DNA of 64,000 nucleotides, taken from positions 1,364,001-1,428,000 of the forward strand of contig NC_021291.1 of the NCBI RefSeq assembly GCF_000319575.2. The letters are read 5' to 3'. Made by a program: the position numbers and the translations under genes. Every line of letters starts with the position of its first letter. The first letter of the stretch is position 1. The DNA comes from Spiribacter salinus M19-40. GTDB taxonomy: Bacteria; Pseudomonadota; Gammaproteobacteria; Nitrococcales; Nitrococcaceae. A model generated the notes under the pieces. It had not been told where the DNA came from and did not search any database. It saw nothing but the letters and a program-made list of their open reading frames with translations. Below, piece after piece: positions 17,966 to 29,679 of the stretch.

Positions 17966-19531
17966 TCAGCCATGCTCGCCCTCCGGCTCCCGCAAGTGCT
18001 GCGGGCGCAGCCCGAGGGCAAACAGCACCCCAAAATACGCGACCGCGCCCCCAAGGATCAGCCCGCCAAGCGCGATCACGCGGCCAGCGACCCCTTGCTC
18101 AAGCCAGAACGCCTGCTGTTGAGCCGGCCAAACCAACACGGCCATCATGACCGCGACCGCGATCAGCGCCTGGGTCATCAACACGCGCCAGCCCGGGCCC
18201 GGCACATACACGCCATCGCGGCGAAGGCCCCGGTACAGCAGACCCGCGTTGACCCAGGCCGCAATCCCCGTCGCCAGGGCCAGTCCGGCGTGGGCAACCC
18301 CCGTACCGAACAGGAGCAGAACCAGGCTCACGCTCAGCCCCATGTTGACCAGCATGGCGGAGATCGCACAGCGCACCGGGCCGCGCGTGTCCTGACGGGA
18401 GAAATACCCTGGTACGAGCACCTTCACCAGCACGAATCCAAACAGGCCGACACCATAGGCCATCAGACTCCAGCTGGCGGCCTCCACATCCATTGCCGTA
18501 AAGCGTCCGTACTGGAAAAGCGTGGTGAGCAGCGGCTCGGCCAATACGATGAGCCCCGCCGTGGCTGGCAGGATAATAATCAGCGTAACGCGCAACGCCC
18601 AGTCGAGGGTCGCGCTGAAGCGCTCACGACCGGCCGCGGCATAGTCACCGGATAGGCGCGGCAAAATCACGGTCCCGAGGGCGATCCCGAAAACACCCAG
18701 GGGAAACTCCATGAGCCGATCCGACCAGTAAAGCCAGCTGATGGAGCCAACGATGAGAAAAGAGGCCAGGATCGTGTCGAGCAGCAGATTAATTTGCTGA
18801 ACCGACGTGCTGAACAAGGTCGGCCCCATTAACCGCAGAATGCGTCGTACCCTGGGGTCCTGCCAGTTAGGCCGAGGCCAGGCCAGCAGCCCGCGCTTCC
18901 AGAGAAAGGGCAGCTGCAGCGCGAGCTGCAACGCGCCCGCCACGGGCACGGCCAGGGCCAGGGCCATGACGCCGGTCTCAAGCGCTGGCGCGAGCCACAC
19001 CGCCGCCCCGATCAGGCACAGGTTGAGCAGCACCGGCGCAAAAGCTGGCGGGCCGAAACTCTCATAGGTATTCAGTACCGCCGCCGCCGCTGCGGTGAGC
19101 GCCACCAGCAGTAAGTACGGGAAGGTCAGGCGCAGCAGATCCCCTGCAAGCGTTAACTGCGCCGCGTTATCCGCGAAACCAGGCGCAAAGACGCGGATCA
19201 GCCCAGGCGAGCCCAGCATGGCCACGAGCGTTAATGCCAGCAGGACCAGTGCCAGACAGCCACTGACCCGCGCGAAAAGCTGGCGCACGGCGGCATCACC
19301 CCCGGCCTGCCTGGCTTCGGAGAGGACCGGCACGAATGCCTGCTGGAAGGCCCCTTCAGCAAAGAGACGACGCAGGAAGTTCGGAATTTTGAACGCCACG
19401 AAAAAGGCATCGGTCGCGGCAGATGGCCCAAAGACCACGCCCAGCACAATATCCCGCGCGAGCCCCAGCACGCGGGAGACGAGCGTCCAGCCGCCAAAAG
19501 TCGTTACAGAGCGCAGCAACCCGGTGCGCAA
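17966..19531 (-). CDS. murJ: Lipid II flippase MurJ (MviN)
   Basis: Polytopic MOP-superfamily transporter that moves lipid II across the inner membrane (521 aa, about 14 helices). N-terminal [20 protein letters not shown] and [24 protein letters not shown] are the MurJ signature with its essential arginines and Asp. The start is TTG at 19531, with AGGGG motifs upstream; a second TTG (giving MLRSVTTF) is an alternative. It works with the peptidoglycan genes further right in the window. It is divergent from rpsT. Confidence 0.95.
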   Translation of the reverse strand: MRTGLLRSVTTFGGWTLVSRVLGLARDIVLGVVFGPSAATDAFFVAFKIPNFLRRLFAEGAFQQAFVPVLSEARQAGGDAAVRQLFARVSGCLALVLLALTLVAMLGSPGLIRVFAPGFADNAAQLTLAGDLLRLTFPYLLLVALTAAAAAVLNTYESFGPPAFAPVLLNLCLIGAAVWLAPALETGVMALALAVPVAGALQLALQLPFLWKRGLLAWPRPNWQDPRVRRILRLMGPTLFSTSVQQINLLLDTILASFLIVGSISWLYWSDRLMEFPLGVFGIALGTVILPRLSGDYAAAGRERFSATLDWALRVTLIIILPATAGLIVLAEPLLTTLFQYGRFTAMDVEAASWSLMAYGVGLFGFVLVKVLVPGYFSRQDTRGPVRCAISAMLVNMGLSVSLVLLLFGTGVAHAGLALATGIAAWVNAGLLYRGLRRDGVYVPGPGWRVLMTQALIAVAVMMAVLVWPAQQQAFWLEQGVAGRVIALGGLILGGAVAYFGVLFALGLRPQHLREPEGEHG

Positions 19532-19576
19532 GTCCCCTACCCCTATGCCCGACGCCGGCTTTGAGACCGGTCAGAG

Positions 19577-19605
19577 TTGACATTTCGTCGCAAGCTTCGC
19601 ATATT
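19577..19605 (+). promoter_or_regulatory. Promoter of rpsT
   Basis: A consensus -35 TTGACA (19577-19582), a 17-base spacer and CATATT (19600-19605, 4 of 6 matches) lie 45 bases upstream of the rpsT start. Position and spacing make this a convincing sigma-70 promoter. Confidence 0.75.
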
Positions 19606-19650
19606 ACCGCTCTTTTCTCCGCGACCCAGCTATTCAACAGGAGCAGCCCG

Positions 19651-19910
19651 TTGGCAAACATTGCCTCTGCCAGAAAACGCGCCCGTCAGGCCGAAAATCA
19701 GCGTCGCCACAATCAGGCGCGTCGCTCCATGATGCGCAGCAAGCTCAAGCTGGTCACCGAGGCCATTGCCAAGGGTGATCGCGCCGCTGCTGAAGCCGCG
19801 TATGGCGAGGCCGTCCCGGTACTGGACCGCATGGCCACCCGCGGCGTGATTCACAAAAACAAGGCCGCCCGACACAAGAGCCGGCTTGCCCAGCAGATCA
19901 AGGGCCTTAG

Positions 19911-19914
<4 letters not shown>
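19651..19914 (+). CDS. rpsT: 30S ribosomal protein S20
   Basis: An 87-residue primary-binding protein of the small subunit. It starts [21 protein letters not shown], with the basic, Ala-rich helical sequence typical of S20 ([14 protein letters not shown] near the end). The start codon is TTG at 19651 with AGGAG 8 bases upstream; no ATG start fits. E. coli rpsT also uses UUG, where it serves autoregulation, so similar feedback is plausible here. The stop overlaps that of convergent proB. Confidence 0.95.
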
Positions 19915-22412
<2,498 letters not shown>

Positions 22413-22443
22413 GAGTGCTGTCTCCGCGTTCGTTGCGCCGGAA

Positions 22444-22758
22444 TCAGCCGGCCTTGATGCCGGTGATGCGGACTTCGGTGTACTGCTGGCGATGACCGTC
22501 GTGGCGCTCATAGTCCTTGCGGCGCTTGAACTTGACCACCTCGATTTTCCGGGCCCGTCCTTGCTCGAGGACCTCTGCCGATACGCTGCCGCCGTCGAGG
22601 CGCGGCGTACCCACTTGCACTTTATCGCCGTCGGCGACAAGCAGGACCTCATCGAATTTGATGGTCTCACCGGTCTCTGCGCTCAGTTTCTCGATGCGCA
22701 GAACATCGCCCTCGGCGACCCGATACTGCTTGCCACCTGACTTGATTACCGCGTACAT
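22444..22758 (-). CDS. rplU: 50S ribosomal protein L21
   Basis: A 104-residue 23S rRNA-binding protein starting [18 protein letters not shown], with [20 protein letters not shown] in the C-terminal half. ATG 22758 has TGGAG upstream and matches the family; an upstream in-frame extension is unsupported. It is first gene of the rplU-rpmA-obg-proB group and has a strong promoter of its own. Confidence 0.97.
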   Translation of the reverse strand: MYAVIKSGGKQYRVAEGDVLRIEKLSAETGETIKFDEVLLVADGDKVQVGTPRLDGGSVSAEVLEQGRARKIEVVKFKRRKDYERHDGHRQQYTEVRITGIKAG

Positions 22759-22792
22759 CGAAAACTCCAGAGGGTTGATCCAAAGCCGCGAA

Positions 22793-22821
22793 AGGATAGC
22801 GACAATCCCCCGGCGGGTCAA
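22793..22821 (-). promoter_or_regulatory. Promoter of rplU-rpmA
   Basis: On the minus strand TTGACC (-35, 22816-22821), a 17-base spacer and TATCCT (-10, 22793-22798) lie about 35 bases upstream of the rplU ATG. It is a strong sigma-70 match, with its -35 only 32 bases from the -35 of the divergent ispB promoter. Confidence 0.75.
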
Positions 22822-22853
22822 CGAATTCCGCTTGCCAGAGCAGAGTTAAGTCC

Positions 22854-22882
22854 TTGACACCCCACACCCCCCTTTCTAGCAT
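22854..22882 (+). promoter_or_regulatory. Promoter of ispB
   Basis: A perfect TTGACA (22854-22859), a 17-base spacer and TAGCAT (22877-22882) lie 34 bases upstream of the ispB ATG. Spacing and position fit a sigma-70 promoter. Confidence 0.75.
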
Positions 22883-22916
22883 GCCGTTCTCACCCACCAG
22901 GGGATGCACACTCCCG

Positions 22917-23894
22917 ATGGATATTGCCCGGATTCGCGAGCGCATCAGCGCCGACATGACGGCGGTCGACCGCATCGTCCAATCGCGCCTGCGCTCCGAC
23001 GTCGCATTGATCAACCAGCTGGGTCATTACATTATCGGTGGTGGCGGCAAGCGCCTGCGACCCATGGTTACTGTGCTCATGGCGCGCGCAGCCGGCCACG
23101 ACCCCCAGGATGACCGCCATGCCCTGCTGGGCGCGACCGTCGAGCTCATCCACACAGCGACCCTTCTCCACGATGACGTCGTCGACGAATCGGCCGTGCG
23201 ACGTGGCCGGGAGACGGCCAACCAGATCTGGGGTAATGAGGCCAGTGTGCTCGTTGGCGATTTTCTGTATACGCGGGCCTTTGAGATGATGGTTGAGATG
23301 GATGATATGCCCACCATGGGTATCTTCTCGCGCACCACGAATCGCATCGCCGAAGGCGAGGTCATGCAGCTCATGCATGTCCACGACCCGGATGTGACCG
23401 AAGCGCGCTATCACGAGGTGATCTATCGGAAGACTGCCGTGCTGTTTGAAGCCGGCTGTCGACTGGCCGCCATGCTCGCCACGGATGGGGACAAGGCCAT
23501 GATGGACGCAGGCGCTGCCTACGGCCGTCACCTCGGCATCGCTTTTCAGCTGGCGGATGACGCCCTCGACTACGATGGCGACGCGGCGACCATTGGCAAA
23601 AACATCGGCGATGACCTGGCGGAGGGCAAGCCGACGCTGCCATTGATTCATTGCCTGGCGAACGCTGACCACGCGAGCGTTGGAACCCTGCGTGAGGCGG
23701 TAGAAAACGGTGGCCGCGACGACATCGAGGCCGTCACTCAGCTGATTGCGCAGACCGGGTCGATTGCCTATACTCGCGGGCTTGCCGAGCAGGAAGCCGA
23801 GGCGGCTGAAGCCGCCCTTCAGGCCTTTCCCGACAGCGACTTTCGCTCGGCACTCAGTGAGCTTGCGCGGTTTTCGATCGGCCGCAACCACTGA
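22917..23894 (+). CDS. ispB: Octaprenyl (polyprenyl) diphosphate synthase IspB
   Basis: Trans-prenyltransferase making the ubiquinone side chain (325 aa). It has the two Asp-rich motifs LLHDDVVDES and LADDALDYDGD, plus GGGKRLRP and GKNIGDDLAEGKPTLPLI. ATG 22917 (MDIARIRER) matches the family, so the ATG 63 bases upstream, which overlaps the promoter, is rejected. The ubiquinone feeds the bc1 complex encoded at 57365-59945. It is divergent from rplU and followed by tRNA-Pro. Confidence 0.94.
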   Translation: MDIARIRERISADMTAVDRIVQSRLRSDVALINQLGHYIIGGGGKRLRPMVTVLMARAAGHDPQDDRHALLGATVELIHTATLLHDDVVDESAVRRGRETANQIWGNEASVLVGDFLYTRAFEMMVEMDDMPTMGIFSRTTNRIAEGEVMQLMHVHDPDVTEARYHEVIYRKTAVLFEAGCRLAAMLATDGDKAMMDAGAAYGRHLGIAFQLADDALDYDGDAATIGKNIGDDLAEGKPTLPLIHCLANADHASVGTLREAVENGGRDDIEAVTQLIAQTGSIAYTRGLAEQEAEAAEAALQAFPDSDFRSALSELARFSIGRNH

Positions 23895-23904
23895 GTCGGC
23901 AAAT

Positions 23905-23981
23905 CGGGGTGTAGCTCAGCTTGGTAGAGCACTGTCTTCGGGAGGCAGGGGCCGTGAGTTCGAATCTCGCCACCCCGACCA
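23905..23981 (+). tRNA. tRNA-Pro (anticodon CGG)
   Basis: A 77-base cloverleaf. The acceptor stem is CGGGGTG/CACCCCG, the D arm GCTC-AGCTTGGTA-GAGC, the anticodon stem CTGTC/GGCAG with loop TTCGGGA (anticodon CGG), and the T loop TTCGAAT. The discriminator A and CCA are encoded. It reads CCG codons. Confidence 0.95.
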
Positions 23982-24094
23982 ATTATTGACGAAGTCCTTC
24001 CACCATTGGCCGTCCATTTCGTGACGCAGCTCACGGCGGCGATTGCCCACCCAATGGTCTCCTGATAGCTCCCATTCCACATGTCGGAGCTTCG

Positions 24095-25768
24095 ATGTCA
24101 GGCCAACCCGCCCGTCCCACCTTAGCCCGACGGCTGATCAACCAGTCGCTGGCCACCCCGGCCGCGATCGACCAGGCCGTCACGACCGCCCGGGCCAACG
24201 GGACCTCGTTGGTTCAACATCTCCTCGACAGCGGCCTCATCCCGCCCGCTGACATGGCCGCCCTGCTCGCTGAGGAGTTCGGATTGCCTTTGGTTGATGC
24301 CACAGTGCTCCGCCCTGACTCAGCAGCGCTCGCCCGCCTCGAGCCAGAGCTGCTGAGACGCCACCATGCCCTGCCACTCCGGCAGGACGGCGACACCCTG
24401 GCTGTCGCCATCTCCGATCCCGCCAACGTCGCCGCCCTCGATGAGATCCGTTTCCACACCGGCCTACCCACGACACCCGTGCTGGCCGAAGACGACGCCC
24501 TGCGCGAGCAGATCAATCGGCTCGCCGGCGCCGTAGACCATGATCTGAACGAGGCCAGTGAAGCCCTCGAGGTGCGTGATGCCGCGCCCGCGGGTGACAC
24601 GGATACACCCGTGGTGCGCACCATTAACCGGTTGCTCCTGCGTGCCATCCGCGAAAAGGCCTCGGATATCCATGTCGAGCCCTTTGATGACCAGTGCCGT
24701 ATCCGTTTTCGCCGGGATGGCCTGCTGCATGAGGTGGCCTCTCCACCCGGGCGTATGGCCGGCCGGCTCAGCGCACGCCTGAAAGTCATGGCCCGGCTGG
24801 ACATCGCAGAGCGCCGCCTGCCCCAGGATGGCCGGCTCAGGCTGCACACCCCGGACGGCGAGGCCGTGGACTTCCGCGTCAGTGTCTGTCCAACACTGCA
24901 TGGTGAAAAACTGGTCCTTCGGCTTCTTGATACGGCTCAGGCCGCCCTCTGCCCAACGCAACTGGGCTTCAGTCAGGACCAACTCGAGCATTATCAGGCG
25001 GCCATTGAGCGGCCGCACGGCATGGTGCTGGTCACCGGGCCAACCGGCTCGGGAAAAACGGTCACGCTCTACAGCGCCCTCCAGCAACTCAATACCGAGC
25101 CGCGCAATGTGCTGACGGTGGAAGACCCTGTCGAGATCAACCTGCCGGGCGTCAATCAAATCTCGACGAATCCACGGATTGGCTTTGACTTTCCTCAGGC
25201 ATTGCGCGCCTTCCTGCGTCAGGATCCGGACGTAATCATGGTGGGCGAAATCCGTGACCGGGAAACCGCAGAAATTGCGATCAAGGCCGCACAGACCGGC
25301 CACCTGGTTTTATCAACCCTGCACACCAACGACGCGCCGAGCGCGGTGACCCGGCTTTTGAACATGGGCATCCCGGCCTGGAACATTGCCGCCTCCATCA
25401 GTCTCATCGTGGCCCAGCGCCTCGTGCGTCGGCTCTGTCCTGGCTGTCGTCGGCCGTTGACCCTGTCGCGCCGCGCCGCGGAGGCGGCTGGCCTGCCGGC
25501 GGCCGCCACGATTCAGGACCCCATCACCGTGTATGAACCGGTTGGTTGCTCACGGTGTATTGAGGGCTACAGCGGCCGTATCGGGATTCATGAGGTGCTA
25601 CCGATCGACGCGTCGCTCGCGGATCAGATTGTCAAAGGCGCTTCCACTGCAGACATCACGGCAGCGGCGCATCGACGCGGCCTGGCTAACCTGCGAACTG
25701 CCGGCCTGGAAAAGGTCTGCGCCGGCGCCACTAGCCTCGCCGAGATTGATCGGGTCACCCGTCTTTAG
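24095..25768 (+). CDS. pilB: Type IV pilus assembly ATPase PilB
   Basis: Cytoplasmic hexameric ATPase that drives pilus extension (557 aa). An N-terminal T2SSE_N/MshEN domain (about 1-150) is followed by the ATPase core. The core has Walker A GPTGSGKT (residues 315-322), an Asp box and Walker B DPDVIMVGEIRD, and a His box HLVLSTLHTND. A tetracysteine zinc element (CPGCRRP, CSRC) sits near the C terminus, as in PilB/GspE. pilC follows immediately, and pseudopilin genes at 11568-12664 may belong to the same machine. PilB rather than GspE is chosen because of the pilC-coaE-zapD-yacG context. Confidence 0.93.
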   Translation: MSGQPARPTLARRLINQSLATPAAIDQAVTTARANGTSLVQHLLDSGLIPPADMAALLAEEFGLPLVDATVLRPDSAALARLEPELLRRHHALPLRQDGDTLAVAISDPANVAALDEIRFHTGLPTTPVLAEDDALREQINRLAGAVDHDLNEASEALEVRDAAPAGDTDTPVVRTINRLLLRAIREKASDIHVEPFDDQCRIRFRRDGLLHEVASPPGRMAGRLSARLKVMARLDIAERRLPQDGRLRLHTPDGEAVDFRVSVCPTLHGEKLVLRLLDTAQAALCPTQLGFSQDQLEHYQAAIERPHGMVLVTGPTGSGKTVTLYSALQQLNTEPRNVLTVEDPVEINLPGVNQISTNPRIGFDFPQALRAFLRQDPDVIMVGEIRDRETAEIAIKAAQTGHLVLSTLHTNDAPSAVTRLLNMGIPAWNIAASISLIVAQRLVRRLCPGCRRPLTLSRRAAEAAGLPAAATIQDPITVYEPVGCSRCIEGYSGRIGIHEVLPIDASLADQIVKGASTADITAAAHRRGLANLRTAGLEKVCAGATSLAEIDRVTRL

Positions 25769-26982
25769 TGGCCATGCAACGGTTTCTGTGGCGCGGGATT
25801 GATCAGGAGGGCCGCCCCCGTCGCGGCATCATGGCCAGCCTGGATGTCCATCAGCTCCGCGGTGATTTACGTGAACGCGAGATTGCCCTTGAGGAGGCCA
25901 GCGCACTTCCGGCTTGGCTCGAGCGACTGGTCATGCTGTCGCTGCCACGCGGAACCGCACCCGCGCTGGCGGATTTATTCAGCGAGCTGGCCACGCTGAC
26001 CGAGGCTGGCATCCCGTTGGTGCAGGCCCTTGAGATGACCGCTGGGGCAATCCGCAACGGGCCACTGCGGCGGGCAATGGGCACCATTCGGGCAGACGTG
26101 GCGGCCGGAACGGCCTTGTCACGTGCACTGGCCAGTCATCCGCAGCTGTTTGATCCACTGACCTGCGCCATGGTTCGGGCCGGAGAACAGGCCAGCGCGC
26201 TGAGCACTCTGATGGCGCGCATTGCCGAGCACCACGCGCGCTCGGCTAGCGCCCGACAGCAACTGCGCCGAGCGATGGTCTATCCCTCGACGATCCTGCT
26301 GGTCGCGCTCGTGGTCAGCGTCACGCTGATCGGTTTGGTGGTGCCGCGCTTTGAGTCGATGTTCGCCAGTTTTGGGGCCGAGTTACCTGTCCTAACACGT
26401 AAACTCATCCGCCTGGCCGGCTGGCTGCGTGGCGGCGGCTGGCTCCTGGTGCCCACGCTCCTTGCGGCGATTGGCGTCATGGCATGGCTCGGCATGCACT
26501 ATCAGCCTCTGCGACGCTTACGAGACCACACCCTCGTGCGCATGCCCATTGCGGGCAGCGTCCTGCGCCGCCTGCTGACCGCCCGTTTCGCCCGGACGCT
26601 CGCCATCATGACGAGCGCCGGCGTCCCCCTCACCGAAGCACTGCCCGCGATTGCGCAGGCCATGGGCAACCTCGCCTATCGAGAAGCGGTTTACCACGTG
26701 GGCGAGTCGCTGCGTGATGGTCAGCGACTGGAAACCGCCCTGAGCCGCAGCCACTGCTTCCCCGAGACCATGGCGCGCATGGTGGCTATCGGTGAAGAGT
26801 CCGGACAGCTCGAGAGGATGCTCATGCGCATCGCCGATCGTGAGGAGGCCGCAGCCGAGCAGGCAGCTCGGGCCCTGACCAGCGCCATGGAGCCACTGAT
26901 CATGATCCTGCTGGGGTTGCTGATCGGTGGCCTGGTCCTTGCGATGTATCTGCCGGTCTTCCGGCTGGGCCAGGCACTCTAG
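25768..26982 (+). CDS. pilC: Type IV pilus inner-membrane platform protein PilC
   Basis: Polytopic platform protein (404 aa) with two T2SSF domains. The first is near residues 65-190 (FSELATLTEAGIPLVQALEM), the second near 265-390 (ARFARTLAIMTSAGVPLTEAL and AIGEESGQLERML). Three membrane helices include a C-terminal LIMILLGLLIGGLVLAMYLPVF. The start is GTG 25768 overlapping the pilB stop by 1 base, or ATG 25774. The prepilin peptidase gene pilD, which usually follows, is absent; coaE comes next. Confidence 0.92.
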   Translation: MAMQRFLWRGIDQEGRPRRGIMASLDVHQLRGDLREREIALEEASALPAWLERLVMLSLPRGTAPALADLFSELATLTEAGIPLVQALEMTAGAIRNGPLRRAMGTIRADVAAGTALSRALASHPQLFDPLTCAMVRAGEQASALSTLMARIAEHHARSASARQQLRRAMVYPSTILLVALVVSVTLIGLVVPRFESMFASFGAELPVLTRKLIRLAGWLRGGGWLLVPTLLAAIGVMAWLGMHYQPLRRLRDHTLVRMPIAGSVLRRLLTARFARTLAIMTSAGVPLTEALPAIAQAMGNLAYREAVYHVGESLRDGQRLETALSRSHCFPETMARMVAIGEESGQLERMLMRIADREEAAAEQAARALTSAMEPLIMILLGLLIGGLVLAMYLPVFRLGQAL

Positions 26983-27064
26983 ACACTCGCCTGGCACCGC
27001 GGATCGCGCTACGGTGTCGCGTGTTGAGTAATCCACGTGAGCACCGACCAGGAGGCCGCCAGCG

Positions 27065-27691
27065 TTGACTGACTCATCCGCGCATCAGCCACTGGTCGTC
27101 GCACTCACCGGCGGTATCGCGGCCGGGAAAACGCAGGTCAGCGATCGCTTTGCCGCACGCGGCGTCCCCGTCATCGATACGGATCAGCTAGCGCGAGAGG
27201 TCATCGTGCCCGGCACCGAAGGACTCGCGGCCGTGCGATCGACCTTCGGCGAGGCCATCATGAACGCCGACGGTACCGCCAATCGTCAGGCGTTGAGTGA
27301 ACAGATCTTCTCCGATGCGGACGCCCGGAGAAAGCTCGAGGCCATCACACACCCGCGGATTCGTGCTCGCGTCAGCGCCGCTTTGCGGGAGCTGGAGGCC
27401 CCCTATGCCCTGGTCGTTATCCCGCTGCTCGCCGAAACCGGGTGGCAGGACCTGGCCGATCGCGTGCTCGTTGTCGACGCGCCGGCCTCATTACAGCGCG
27501 CCCGACTCATGCAACGCGAACAAATCGACGCAGACCAGGCCGCCCGTAGGCTGGCGAGTCAGGCCAGTCGCGAACAGCGCCTGGCCATCGCCGACGAGGT
27601 CATCGACAACACCGCCACGCCTGAGGCGCTGGATGATGCCGTCAGCGCCCTCGACCGCCAATACCGAGCAATCGCCGACAAAAACCGGTAA
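27065..27691 (+). CDS. coaE: Dephospho-CoA kinase CoaE
   Basis: Final step of coenzyme A synthesis (208 aa). The P-loop GGIAAGKTQVSDRF lies near the N terminus, followed by VIDTDQLAREV and the lid-region HPRIRARV. The start is TTG 27065 with AGGAGG 9 bases upstream. It sits between pilC and zapD in the common pilBC(D)-coaE-zapD-yacG block. A short inverted repeat (GGTAAT/ATTACC, 27687-27706) spans the stop codon but lacks a T-run. Confidence 0.94.
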   Translation: MTDSSAHQPLVVALTGGIAAGKTQVSDRFAARGVPVIDTDQLAREVIVPGTEGLAAVRSTFGEAIMNADGTANRQALSEQIFSDADARRKLEAITHPRIRARVSAALRELEAPYALVVIPLLAETGWQDLADRVLVVDAPASLQRARLMQREQIDADQAARRLASQASREQRLAIADEVIDNTATPEALDDAVSALDRQYRAIADKNR

Positions 27692-27750
27692 TTTGCTGCC
27701 ATTACCTCTCGTGATAGACAATGCTGGAGGTAGATGGACACGGGGCCTGC

Positions 27751-28539
27751 ATGCACGCGGACGATCAAGGGCTAAAGACCCTGAACTACGAGCACCCGCT
27801 GAATGAGCGGATGCGTACGTTCCTGCGTCTTGAATTCTTCTTTGCCCAGCTGCGCTTTGGTATGGAGGGCGGCTCAGCCTGGCACACGCGCTGCGCCGTC
27901 GATGCGCTGCTCAGCCTGAAGGCGCTGCTGGAGCGAAGCGACATTCGCTCCGAGCTGCAAAAAGAACTCGATCGTATGCAGTCGAGTCTCGAGAACCTGC
28001 AGGCCAAACCCGGTGTGGACGAGCATTTGCTCACCCCAGTGCTCAGCGAGTGCGACAGTGTCAGCCAGCGCCTGCGTGAGGCCCCCACGGGCATTCCTGC
28101 CATCGTGCGCGAAAACGATTTCCTCACGGCGATTGAGCAGCGTGCGGGGGTACTCGGTGGCACTTGTGCCTTCGATCTACCCACCTATCACCTGTGGCTG
28201 GAATCGCCGCTCGCGGAGCGCCGCGCCCTGCTTCGGGATTGGCATGATGCGTTTCAGCTCATCGACGAGGGGACCGAGCTCGTCCTGCGCCTGCTCAGAG
28301 GCAGCGCAGACCCGGTCGAGCAATTGGCCGAGGGCGGTTCTTTCCAGACCACGCTGGATAAGTCGACTCCCTATCAGTTGCTTCGCGTCCTGCTGGATCA
28401 GCAGAGTCAGTGCTATCCCGAAATCAGCGGCAACCGCCACTACCTGAATATCCGCTTCCTCACCCAGCCCCAGAAGGGCGAACGTCCCCAACAGGTCAGT
28501 CGCGATGTCACCTTCACACTTGAGCGCTGCGTCATCTAA
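27751..28539 (+). CDS. zapD: Cell division protein ZapD
   Basis: FtsZ-bundling division protein (formerly YacF/DUF1342; 262 aa). It shows the family N terminus ([19 protein letters not shown]), an all-alpha first half, and the C-terminal beta domain ending in NIRFL and [14 protein letters not shown] 27751 is favoured because homologous sequence starts just after it; ATG 27721 is an in-frame alternative. It links this operon with FtsZ at 35142-36290. Confidence 0.9.
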   Translation: MHADDQGLKTLNYEHPLNERMRTFLRLEFFFAQLRFGMEGGSAWHTRCAVDALLSLKALLERSDIRSELQKELDRMQSSLENLQAKPGVDEHLLTPVLSECDSVSQRLREAPTGIPAIVRENDFLTAIEQRAGVLGGTCAFDLPTYHLWLESPLAERRALLRDWHDAFQLIDEGTELVLRLLRGSADPVEQLAEGGSFQTTLDKSTPYQLLRVLLDQQSQCYPEISGNRHYLNIRFLTQPQKGERPQQVSRDVTFTLERCVI

Positions 28540-28717
28540 ATCGAAACCGACGGTCCCGTGCCCACAGTGCGGCACGACGGTGACCTGGAGTGAGGCGGCA
28601 CCCGAGCGACCGTTCTGCTCGCGGCGCTGCCGGCTGATCGATCTGGGGGAATGGTTTGAGGAGGCCCACCACATTCCCGGTGAGCCTGCCGAGCTACCGG
28701 ACGAGGACTCGGATTAA
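28505..28717 (+). CDS. yacG: DNA gyrase inhibitor YacG (zinc-binding)
   Basis: Small zinc protein (70 aa) with CPQCG and [14 protein letters not shown], the YacG-type CXXC and CXXXC pairs; E. coli YacG binds GyrB and inhibits gyrase. It overlaps zapD by 35 bases. A Ser-rich N-terminal extension of about 15 residues precedes the conserved part, so the true start could be slightly later. Its stop lies 2 bases from the end of the convergent MutT-ThiE gene. Confidence 0.9.
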   Translation: MSPSHLSAASSKSKPTVPCPQCGTTVTWSEAAPERPFCSRRCRLIDLGEWFEEAHHIPGEPAELPDEDSD

Positions 28718-28719
28718 AC

Positions 28720-29679
28720 TCAGAACCCACTGATCCCGGCGACGCCTTGCGCACCCGCGGCGCGCGCCTGGTCCCAATCATCCGGGCGCATGCCACCCAG
28801 CGCATACACTGGCAAGGCGGTCTCGGATACCCATTGTGTGAATTGGCCCCACCCCAAGGGGGTCGCCTCCGGATGACTCCGGGTCGCCGCAACGGGGCTC
28901 AGCACAGCGAAATCCAGGCCGAGTGACTCGGCGAGGGCAAGCTCGGCCGGTGAATGACAGGACCCGCCCGACACGCCGGCAGCCAGCACGTCCTGCCGCG
29001 ACAACTGCTGCAGTTGTGCCGCCGTCCAATGCACCCCTTCAGCGCCAATGCTGCGCGCTAGCGCCGCATCACCATTGATCAGCAGTCGCGCGCCATGCGC
29101 ATGGCATCGACGGAGCGCTTCAGCGGCCAGCGCAGACCGGTCGCTGCCCGCCAGGGCTCGCACGCGAAACTGAATGAGCCGCTCACCGCGTTGAAGTGCG
29201 GCTTGCAGGCCGGCAAGCCAGGCGCTCGGGTCGGTACAGTCCGGGCTGATCACGTAATGCAGTGGCAACTGGAGCGCGCTGATAATCGCGCGATTGGCCG
29301 CCGGAAACGCCGCCGGATCCAACGCATCCGTTGTAAGCCAGCGCAGGGGTTGTTCTTCAAGGCCAGCGGGCACCCCGGTGTAATCGAGCACCTCAAGGAC
29401 ATTCAGATAAACCCGGCGATCGCCGTAATCATGCGGGACACAGATCAACGGCCGCGTCGCCTGAACGGTGATACCCAACTCCTCGGCAAGCTCACGCGTC
29501 AGCGCGCTTTCCGCGGTCTCGTTGGGCTCAATCTTTCCGCCTGGGAACTCCCAGTATCCGCCTTGATGCCGCGCCGGCGCGCGTTGGGCGATCAACACAC
29601 GATCAGCCGCATCCCGAACCACGCCAACCGCCACCTGCAGGGCGTCGCCGCTAACCCCCTCAGCTCCGGTATTCGGCAT
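28720..29679 (-). CDS. mutT: Nudix hydrolase (MutT) fused to a ThiE-like domain
   Basis: A two-domain protein (319 aa). Residues about 12-140 are a MutT-type Nudix domain with the complete box GGKIEPNETAESALTRELAEELGI (GX5EX7REXXEEXG), expected to hydrolyse 8-oxo-dGTP. Residues about 145-319 resemble thiamine phosphate synthase (LPVYALGGMRPDDWDQA). Typical ThiE residues are eroded: IQFRVRAL for the usual QLREK, and LINGDAAL for INDR. Thiamine synthesis by this domain is therefore doubtful. ATG 29679 overlaps the argJ end by 20 bases; GTG starts near GVVRDAADR are possible. Such fusions are known in proteobacteria. Confidence 0.88.
   Translation of the reverse strand: MPNTGAEGVSGDALQVAVGVVRDAADRVLIAQRAPARHQGGYWEFPGGKIEPNETAESALTRELAEELGITVQATRPLICVPHDYGDRRVYLNVLEVLDYTGVPAGLEEQPLRWLTTDALDPAAFPAANRAIISALQLPLHYVISPDCTDPSAWLAGLQAALQRGERLIQFRVRALAGSDRSALAAEALRRCHAHGARLLINGDAALARSIGAEGVHWTAAQLQQLSRQDVLAAGVSGGSCHSPAELALAESLGLDFAVLSPVAATRSHPEATPLGWGQFTQWVSETALPVYALGGMRPDDWDQARAAGAQGVAGISGF

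Noticed and set aside
26993-27018. Imperfect hairpin after pilC as a terminator
   Set aside because: Contains a G-T pair and a 12-base loop, and no T-run follows.
27687-27706. Inverted repeat GGTAAT/ATTACC at the end of coaE as a terminator
   Set aside because: AT-rich 6-bp stem with an 8-base loop and no T-run; zapD follows in the same direction.
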